NCBI GenBank assembly: GCA_003644825.1
Contig: QNDJ01000032.1
Location: 1-9,822 of the forward strand
Origin: Candidatus Zhuqueibacterota bacterium
GTDB taxonomy: Bacteria; SM23-31; B21-G16
DNA length: 9,822 bases
Reading direction: 5' to 3'
Positions 4,606 through 9,822 of this stretch are shown one piece after another (the first letter of the stretch is position 1; every line of letters begins with the position of its first letter). Position numbers and translations under genes: made by a program. The notes below the pieces were generated by a model that was given only the letters and a program-made list of their open reading frames with translations, was not told the DNA's origin and did not search any database.

Positions 4606-7326
4606 ATGGAAGTAAATGAGAATAAAAAATCTGTTCTTGTTGTTGGTGGAGGTATTGCAGGTATTCAAGCTTCATTAGACCTGGCAAATAAGGGAATTAA
4701 GGTTTTTCTTGTAGAGAAGGAGCCAAGCATAGGTGGTAATATGGCCAAACTCGATAAAACTTTTCCGACTAATGATTGTTCTCTCTGTATTCTTGCCCCT
4801 AAAATGAACGAATGTAACAGCAACGAAAATATAGATATAATTTCTTATTCTGAAGTTATAAACGTTAGAAAAAACAAAAATAAATTTGCTGTAGAAATAA
4901 AAAAGAAATCAAGATTTATTGATGAGTTTCGTTGTAATGGTTGTGGTAAGTGCGCTGAGATATGCCCTGTTGACCTGCCAAATGAGTTTGATTTAAATTT
5001 AAGTAAAAGAAAAGCTGTTTACAAACCATTTCCTCAATCTGTTCCGAATGTTTTCAGGATTGATAAAAGAGGTATTCCACCCTGTGTAGATTCCTGCCCT
5101 TCTTCAGTGAATGTTCAGGGCTATATTGCATTGATCTCAAAAAAAAAATTTAAAGAAGCCTATGAACTGATTCTTAAAAGTATGCCTTTCCCTGGTATTT
5201 GTGGAAGAATATGTCATAGACCCTGTGAGAGCAAATGTTCCCGCTCCGAATATGACCAGCCTCTATCTATTGCATATCTTAAGCGTTTTGTTGCTGATTA
5301 TTTTTATAATAATTTTGATTTAGATGAGATTACTTTAAAAAATAAAAGCCAGAAAAAAGAAAAAAAGGTGGCAATAATAGGTTCTGGTCCTGCGGGTTTA
5401 ACCTGTGCTTACTTTCTGGCAAAAATGGGATATAATGTTACAGTATTTGAGAAGCTGGGTATCCCGGGTGGAATGTTAGCAACGGGTATACCTGAATATA
5501 GACTACCCAGAACTGTATTAAATAAAGAAATAGAATTAATAAAAAATATCGGTGTTATAATTAAATATAATCTTGAATTTGGTAAAGATTTTGACCTTGA
5601 ATATCTCAAAAAAGAGAACTATAGAGCTGTTTTTATCGGAATAGGTGCTCATAAACCGATACCACTGAGGATTCCTGGAGAAGACCTTGATGGAGTTTTT
5701 CCTGCTCTTTCTTTCCTGAAAAGTGTAAATCTAAAGAAAAATGTTAAAATAGGGAAAAGAGTAGTTATTATAGGTGGAGGAAATGCTGCAATAGATTCTG
5801 CAAGGTCTGCTATAAGAATTGGTGCTGATGAAGTTATAGTTCTATACAGAAGAAGCAAAAAAGAAATGCCTGCCATAAAAACGGAAGTTAAAGCTGCTGA
5901 AGAAGAGGGAATAAAGTTTATATTTTTGGGAGCTCCTATTGAAATTATCGGAAATGATAACAAGGTATCAGGAATTAAATATATAAGAATGAGGCTTGGT
6001 AAACCAGATGAATCAGGACGAAGAAGACCCATCCCGATAAAATATTCAGAGAGAATATTGGAAGTTGATAATGTTATCACTGCAATAGGGCAAAAACCCG
6101 ATATTTCTAAAATATTAAAAGATTCTGAACTTATTTTTTCTGAAAGGGATACATTTTTAATCAATCCTTTAACTTTTGAAACAAATATTCCCGGGGTATT
6201 TGCTGGTGGTGATGCAGTAACCGGCCCTGCAACAGCTATCGAAGCAATCGCTGCAGGTAAAAAAGCAGCCTTTAGTATAAACCAGTTCCTTGAAAGAAAA
6301 AAACCGATTATAGAATATCAACTGGATGAAAATTTAAAAAGAGAAAATATTGTTTTTACAGAAATCGAAAAAAAAGTGAGAAAGGAAATGCCTCTTTTAA
6401 AAAGAGAAAAGAGAATTTCTACCTTTCTTGAAGTTGAAAAAGGTTATAGTATGGAAAATGCTGTTGCTGAAGCAGAAAGATGTATGAACTGTGGCGGTTG
6501 TTCATCCTGTGGTTTATGTGAAACGGTTTGTGAAGCAAACGCAATTAATTATTCGATGAAAGATAAAATTATTGAATTAAAAGTTGATGCCTGTATTCTT
6601 GCGACCGGATTCGATACAGGAAATAAAAAAGCTTTAGAAGAATATGGATATGGAAAAATAAAAAATGTAATTAGAGCAATAGAATTTGAACGGATATTAT
6701 CTGCATCTGGTCCAACAAATGGAGCTCTAAAAAGGCCTTCCGATGGGAAAATTCCTGAAAAAATAGCTTTTATTCAATGTGTTGGCTCCAGAGACGAAAG
6801 AATCAGTTATTATTGTTCATCAGTATGCTGTATGCATGCAACCAAAGAAGCTATTCTTGCTTATGAACATAACCCTGAAATTCAAACATTTATTTTTTAT
6901 ACAGACTTAAGAGCAGTTGGAAAAGGATTTCAGGATTACATCAAAAAAGCTCAGAATAATTATAACGTATGTTATATAAGGAGCAGACCGGGAAAAATAT
7001 TTGAAAAAAATGGGAAAATTATCATTAGATTTGAAGATACAATGAAAAATGTAACTGAAGAAATGGCACTCGATATGGTAGTTCTCTGTGAAGTTATGTT
7101 TCCTATGTCTCAAAATGTGGAACTGGCTGAAATATTTGGAATAAAAGTTGATAAAGGAAACTTTTTTATTCCCCCTTATGAATTATTTTATCCTGTGGAT
7201 ACTGAAAATCCCGGGGTTTTTTCCTGTGGCTTTTGTAACAATCCCCAGGATATACCTGAATCTGTAATACAGGCTTCAGCAAGTGCTGCAAGAGTATCAG
7301 AATATATTTTTAAAGTAAAGGTTTAA
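4606..7326 (+). CDS. HdrA-like flavo-iron-sulfur protein with an inserted GltD/NfnB-type NAD(P)H oxidoreductase domain
   Basis: This 906-residue fusion is an HdrA-type FAD protein with a glutamate-synthase-small-subunit/NfnB-type module inside it. In order: HdrA FAD motif GGGIAG at 14-19; the HdrA signature TFPTNDCSLC at 52-61; [4Fe-4S] Cys110/113/116/120; then the GltD N-terminal cysteine domain (Cys160, 164, 199, 203, 207, 211); second FAD motif GSGPAG at 259-264; NAD(P) motif GGGNAAIDSA at 390-399 with YRRS at 414-417; and FAD closing motif GGDA at 534-537. HdrA then resumes with Cys626/629/632/635/638/642, ILATGFD at 664-670 and FIQCVGSRD with Cys737/741/742. The Arg pair after the NAD(P) fold hints at NADPH. 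The usual HdrA N-terminal cysteine domain is absent, and so is the C-terminal two-cluster ferredoxin domain. The start has a weak Shine-Dalgarno site, but the FAD motif about 14 residues in fits it. It may pass electrons between NAD(P)H and the AOR/Hdr chain. Confidence 0.92.
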   Translation: MEVNENKKSVLVVGGGIAGIQASLDLANKGIKVFLVEKEPSIGGNMAKLDKTFPTNDCSLCILAPKMNECNSNENIDIISYSEVINVRKNKNKFAVEIKKKSRFIDEFRCNGCGKCAEICPVDLPNEFDLNLSKRKAVYKPFPQSVPNVFRIDKRGIPPCVDSCPSSVNVQGYIALISKKKFKEAYELILKSMPFPGICGRICHRPCESKCSRSEYDQPLSIAYLKRFVADYFYNNFDLDEITLKNKSQKKEKKVAIIGSGPAGLTCAYFLAKMGYNVTVFEKLGIPGGMLATGIPEYRLPRTVLNKEIELIKNIGVIIKYNLEFGKDFDLEYLKKENYRAVFIGIGAHKPIPLRIPGEDLDGVFPALSFLKSVNLKKNVKIGKRVVIIGGGNAAIDSARSAIRIGADEVIVLYRRSKKEMPAIKTEVKAAEEEGIKFIFLGAPIEIIGNDNKVSGIKYIRMRLGKPDESGRRRPIPIKYSERILEVDNVITAIGQKPDISKILKDSELIFSERDTFLINPLTFETNIPGVFAGGDAVTGPATAIEAIAAGKKAAFSINQFLERKKPIIEYQLDENLKRENIVFTEIEKKVRKEMPLLKREKRISTFLEVEKGYSMENAVAEAERCMNCGGCSSCGLCETVCEANAINYSMKDKIIELKVDACILATGFDTGNKKALEEYGYGKIKNVIRAIEFERILSASGPTNGALKRPSDGKIPEKIAFIQCVGSRDERISYYCSSVCCMHATKEAILAYEHNPEIQTFIFYTDLRAVGKGFQDYIKKAQNNYNVCYIRSRPGKIFEKNGKIIIRFEDTMKNVTEEMALDMVVLCEVMFPMSQNVELAEIFGIKVDKGNFFIPPYELFYPVDTENPGVFSCGFCNNPQDIPESVIQASASAARVSEYIFKVKV

Positions 7327-7365
7327 ATTAATTTAGTTAAATCTAAATTTTTTATCGTTTAAAAT

Positions 7366-9051
7366 ATGATTGAGGAAAAGAGAATCGGTGTTTTCATCTG
7401 CAGGTGCGGAAACAATATAGGTGATGTTGTAGATGTACCTTACCTCGTTGATGAAATTAAATCAATACCGGAAGTTGTTTATACAGAAGAAAACTATTAT
7501 ACCTGTTCAGAAGAAGGATTGAACTCAATCAAAAATATGATATATGAAAAGAACTTAAATAGGGTTATTGTAGCTGCCTGTACTCCAAGAACCCATGAAT
7601 GGCTTTTTCAAAAGGTTTGCGAAGAAGCTGGTCTGAATAAATATCTATTTGAATTTGTAAACATCAGAGAACAATGTTCCTGGATACACAGTACTGAAAA
7701 AGAAAAAGCAACTGAAAAAGCAAAAAACCTCATAAAAATGGGGATTTCAAAGGCTAAGCTTTTAAAACCTCTAAAAGATATAAGAAGTGAAATTTATCCA
7801 TCTGCGCTTATTATTGGTTGCGGGATTGCCGGTATTACTGCTGCATTAAACCTTGCAAACCAGGGAATACAGGTTCACATTGTTGAAAAAGAAAATATAT
7901 GTGGTGGACTTCTGACAGAAATTAATAAATTATATCAAACCAGCTTACCTGCCAGCAATTTCCTTGATGAAAAAATAAAAAATCTAATTAAAAACAGGAA
8001 TATAAATATTCATCTTAAAAGTCAAGTAAAAGATGTTTCTGGATATATTGGAAACTTTGAGGTATTGATACAGAATGAGAAAAAAATTAAAACAATTAAA
8101 GCTGGAGTAATAATTGTTGCTACAGGTGCATTAGAACTTAAACCCTATGGACTGTATAAATACAAAGAGATTGATGGTGTAATTACACAGCTTGAACTGG
8201 AAAAAATGTTAAAATATAATAGCTTTAAAGCTGAGAGTGTTGTTGTAATCAATTGTGTAGGTGCCAGAAATGAGGTTAGAGGTTACTGTGGTAGAATTTG
8301 CTGTATCACTTCTCTTAAAAATTCAATCATCATCAAGGAGATGAATCCAGATACTGAAGTTTACATTTTATACAGGGATATAATGGCCTATGGTAGAGAA
8401 CTTGAAAATTACTATAAAAAGGCAAGAAAAATTGGAATAAACTTTATAAAATATTCGCCGGATAATCTTCCTGAGATTTCTTTGAATGAAGAAACAATAG
8501 ATGTTTATGTTCTGAATGAAATTACGGGTAAAGGGATTAATCTTCAGGTGGACTACGTAATTTTAACGACCCCATTAATTCCTGCAGATGATAATACAGA
8601 ATTATCTAAAAAATTAAAAGTCCCTTTAACAAATGATGGATTTTACCTTGAAGCACATCAAAAATTGAGACCGGTTGAATTTGCCAATGAGGGAATATAC
8701 CTTTGTGGAACGGCTCGTTATCCTTCTAATATAACTGAAACAGTTCTTCAGGCCTATGCAGCAGCGTCTAAAGCTTCCATCCCTGTAAAAAAGGGTTATG
8801 TTGAAACTTCAGGAAATATTGCATATTGTGATGAAGAGTTATGCAGTGGATGTGGAAACTGTTTTTTTGTTTGCCCTTTTGAGGCAATTTCAATAAAAAA
8901 AGATGCAGAAAATAAAACAAAACCGGAAATTATCGGGATAAAATGTAGATGTTGTGGTCTATGTGTTTCTGTATGCCCTGATGGAGCTATGCAGCAAAAT
9001 AGCTTTAGTGATAAACAGATTTTATCTATGATTAAAACTATGGATGAATAG
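7366..9051 (+). CDS. HdrA-like flavoprotein with N-terminal cysteine domain and C-terminal 2x[4Fe-4S] domain
   Basis: HdrA is the flavin subunit of heterodisulfide-reductase-type complexes, often the site of flavin-based electron bifurcation. This 561-residue copy begins with the N-terminal HdrA domain (CRCG at 12-15, Cys47, AACTPRTHE at 70-78, NIREQCSW at 99-106). The FAD motif GCGIAG is at 151-156 and VEKENICGG is at 173-181. The next roughly 65 residues run to VIIVATG (248-254) with no cysteine, so the ferredoxin insertion of full HdrA is missing here. NCVGAR at 296-301 and Cys308/312/313 follow. The end has two [4Fe-4S] motifs: Cys493/496/499/503 and Cys527/530/533/537. The preceding gap of 39 bases has no Shine-Dalgarno site, but the start is fixed by the conserved IGVFIC opening. 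It is complementary in make-up to the preceding HdrA-like fusion. Related architectures occur in QmoA/QmoB and BamE. Confidence 0.92.
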   Translation: MIEEKRIGVFICRCGNNIGDVVDVPYLVDEIKSIPEVVYTEENYYTCSEEGLNSIKNMIYEKNLNRVIVAACTPRTHEWLFQKVCEEAGLNKYLFEFVNIREQCSWIHSTEKEKATEKAKNLIKMGISKAKLLKPLKDIRSEIYPSALIIGCGIAGITAALNLANQGIQVHIVEKENICGGLLTEINKLYQTSLPASNFLDEKIKNLIKNRNINIHLKSQVKDVSGYIGNFEVLIQNEKKIKTIKAGVIIVATGALELKPYGLYKYKEIDGVITQLELEKMLKYNSFKAESVVVINCVGARNEVRGYCGRICCITSLKNSIIIKEMNPDTEVYILYRDIMAYGRELENYYKKARKIGINFIKYSPDNLPEISLNEETIDVYVLNEITGKGINLQVDYVILTTPLIPADDNTELSKKLKVPLTNDGFYLEAHQKLRPVEFANEGIYLCGTARYPSNITETVLQAYAAASKASIPVKKGYVETSGNIAYCDEELCSGCGNCFFVCPFEAISIKKDAENKTKPEIIGIKCRCCGLCVSVCPDGAMQQNSFSDKQILSMIKTMDE

Positions 9052-9088
9052 AATATTAATGTAATTTAGATTCATAGCATTTGTAATT

Positions 9089-9499
9089 ATGGAAAAAAAA
9101 GATTTTGAGCCTCAGATTTTAGTATTTGCATGCAATTGGTGTTCTTATGCGGGTGCAGACCTTGCTGGAATATCAAGACTTCAGATGCCGGTTAATTTTC
9201 GTTTGATTCGAGTGATGTGTTCTGGTCGGGTGAAACCGGAACTGGTTGTAAAAGCTTTGACGTCAGGAGTTGATGGGGTTTTAATTCTTGGCTGCCATCC
9301 AGGGGAATGTCATTATTTAAATGGTAATTACTATACAAGAAGAAGAGGTATTATCTTGAAAAGCTTACTCGAATATATGGGTATAGAAAGTTCAAGATTT
9401 AAAATCGGCTGGGTTTCTGCTTCTGAGGGGTATAAGTTTTCTGAAATTGTGAAGGAATTTGTAAAGGAAATTAAAGATATTGGGCCTTTGAATTTATGA
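9089..9499 (+). CDS. MvhD-like [2Fe-2S] electron-transfer subunit
   Basis: MvhD (delta subunit of F420-non-reducing hydrogenase) carries a [2Fe-2S] cluster and links HdrA to its electron donor. The protein is 136 residues, the normal length. Hallmarks seen are ACNWCSYAGADLAG (Cys15, Cys18), the VMCSGRV segment (Cys44) and GCHPGECHY (Cys69, Cys73), followed by RRRGIILKSLLEYMG. All positions that may be Sec in some relatives are Cys here. The gene starts 37 bases after the HdrA-like gene without a Shine-Dalgarno site, and its TGA stop shares four bases with the next ATG. As there is no hydrogenase gene in the window, the donor or acceptor is likely not H2; in this setting it would connect HdrA to FrhB or to the AOR chain (inference). 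Confidence 0.95.
   Translation: MEKKDFEPQILVFACNWCSYAGADLAGISRLQMPVNFRLIRVMCSGRVKPELVVKALTSGVDGVLILGCHPGECHYLNGNYYTRRRGIILKSLLEYMGIESSRFKIGWVSASEGYKFSEIVKEFVKEIKDIGPLNL
9496..9499 (+). promoter_or_regulatory. ATGA stop-start overlap coupling mvhD-like and frhB-like genes
   Basis: The start codon of the following gene and the TGA of the MvhD-like gene share ATGA at 9496-9499. No good Shine-Dalgarno site precedes it, so reinitiation by the terminating ribosome is the likely mode, giving matched amounts of the two proteins. The overlap also argues that TGA is a true stop here. Confidence 0.75.
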
Positions 9500-9822
9500 A
9501 AGAACTTTCTGAACAATTAATAAATACTGTTAAGGAGCTATTTGAAAAGAAAACTATTAACTATTTCATTGGTTATAAGAAGAATCAAAACAACCTGTTA
9601 ACTGAACCCGTAATATTAAGCTCCATCAATGAATGTAACCAGCTGGTATTTAATCAGTATTGCCCTTACAATCTGGTTAAGTATTTAATTACACTAAAAA
9701 ACAGAAAAGGTAAAATCGGTATTATTTTAAAAGGATGTGATGCAAGGGCTTTTAATGTTTTGTTAATGCAAAATCAGATTTCAAGAGATAAAATTTTTAC
9801 AATTGGAATAGAATGCAAAGGG
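9496..9822 (+). CDS. FrhB-family (coenzyme F420 hydrogenase/dehydrogenase beta-like) protein, 5' part only
   Basis: The open frame runs 109 codons from the ATG at 9496 to the window edge without a stop. Its N-terminal sequence matches the FrhB family region: YCPYNLVKYL at about 55-64, then IGIILKGCDARAF at 74-86 and IGIECKG at 103-109. The KGCDxRA stretch followed by an IGxxCxG turn is the family hallmark and precedes the FAD and [4Fe-4S] domain that lies downstream of the window. Members include F420-reducing hydrogenase beta, formate dehydrogenase beta and Hdr-linked versions in bacteria that lack F420, where the flavin may exchange electrons with ferredoxin or NAD(P)H. The electron partner here cannot be settled from the visible part. 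It is translationally coupled to the MvhD-like gene, which suggests a shared complex. Confidence 0.85.
   Translation, partial: MKELSEQLINTVKELFEKKTINYFIGYKKNQNNLLTEPVILSSINECNQLVFNQYCPYNLVKYLITLKNRKGKIGIILKGCDARAFNVLLMQNQISRDKIFTIGIECKG

Noticed and set aside
4309-4668. 119-codon open frame on the - strand over the MoaD gene
   Set aside because: It is the complement of a clear MoaD-like gene and the start of the HdrA gene, has no domain signature, and is a shadow frame.
5649-6164. 171-codon open frame on the - strand
   Set aside because: It lies wholly inside the HdrA-GltD gene, shows no recognisable family, and is rich in Ser, Ile, Leu and Phe as expected from the complement of an AT-rich coding strand.

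Overview
The window is a single co-directional block of anaerobic redox genes, all on the + strand, with gaps of at most about 42 bases and several overlaps, so it reads as one operon or two adjacent operons. Base composition is AT-rich, and Arg (AGA/AGG) and Ile (ATA) codons are of the low-GC type. The gene content (indolepyruvate:ferredoxin oxidoreductase, tungsten-type aldehyde:ferredoxin oxidoreductase, HdrA/MvhD/FrhB-type flavo-iron-sulfur proteins) points to a strict anaerobe that lives on amino acids, aldehydes or aromatic acids and handles electrons through ferredoxin. The bacterial look of IorA and the Shine-Dalgarno sites before several genes suggest a bacterium, probably an uncultivated lineage, but this placement is weak.

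Layout: (1) 1-1058, the C-terminal part of iorA, with an in-frame TGA at 27-29 exactly where the family has a conserved glycine; (2) 1100-1705 iorB; (3) 1677-1862 a small zinc-ribbon protein overlapping iorB; (4) 1905-3812 an AOR-family tungsten/pterin enzyme; (5) 3833-4312 a four-cluster ferredoxin-type partner; (6) 4313-4597 a MoaD-like sulfur carrier; (7) 4606-7326 an HdrA-like flavoprotein carrying a complete GltD/NfnB-type NAD(P)H module inside it; (8) 7366-9051 a second HdrA-like protein of different domain make-up; (9) 9089-9499 an MvhD-like [2Fe-2S] protein; (10) 9496 to the window end, the start of an FrhB-family protein. No RNA genes, mobile elements, CRISPR arrays or clear terminators were seen, and no stretch over 300 bases lacks a gene.

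Working model (inference): IorAB turns aryl or branched 2-oxoacids into acyl-CoA and reduced ferredoxin, while the AOR enzyme interconverts an aldehyde and its acid. The four-cluster protein carries AOR electrons to a flavin hub made of two HdrA-like proteins plus MvhD and FrhB. The GltD-like domain gives that hub an NAD(P)H site. The two HdrA-like proteins are complementary: the first lacks the N-terminal cysteine domain and the C-terminal 2x[4Fe-4S] domain, and the second has both but lacks the internal ferredoxin insertion. Together they could make one split, NAD(P)-linked, possibly electron-bifurcating HdrA attached to a tungsten aldehyde oxidoreductase. No HdrB or HdrC is visible. The most notable items are this split/fused Hdr-AOR assembly and the TGA inside iorA.
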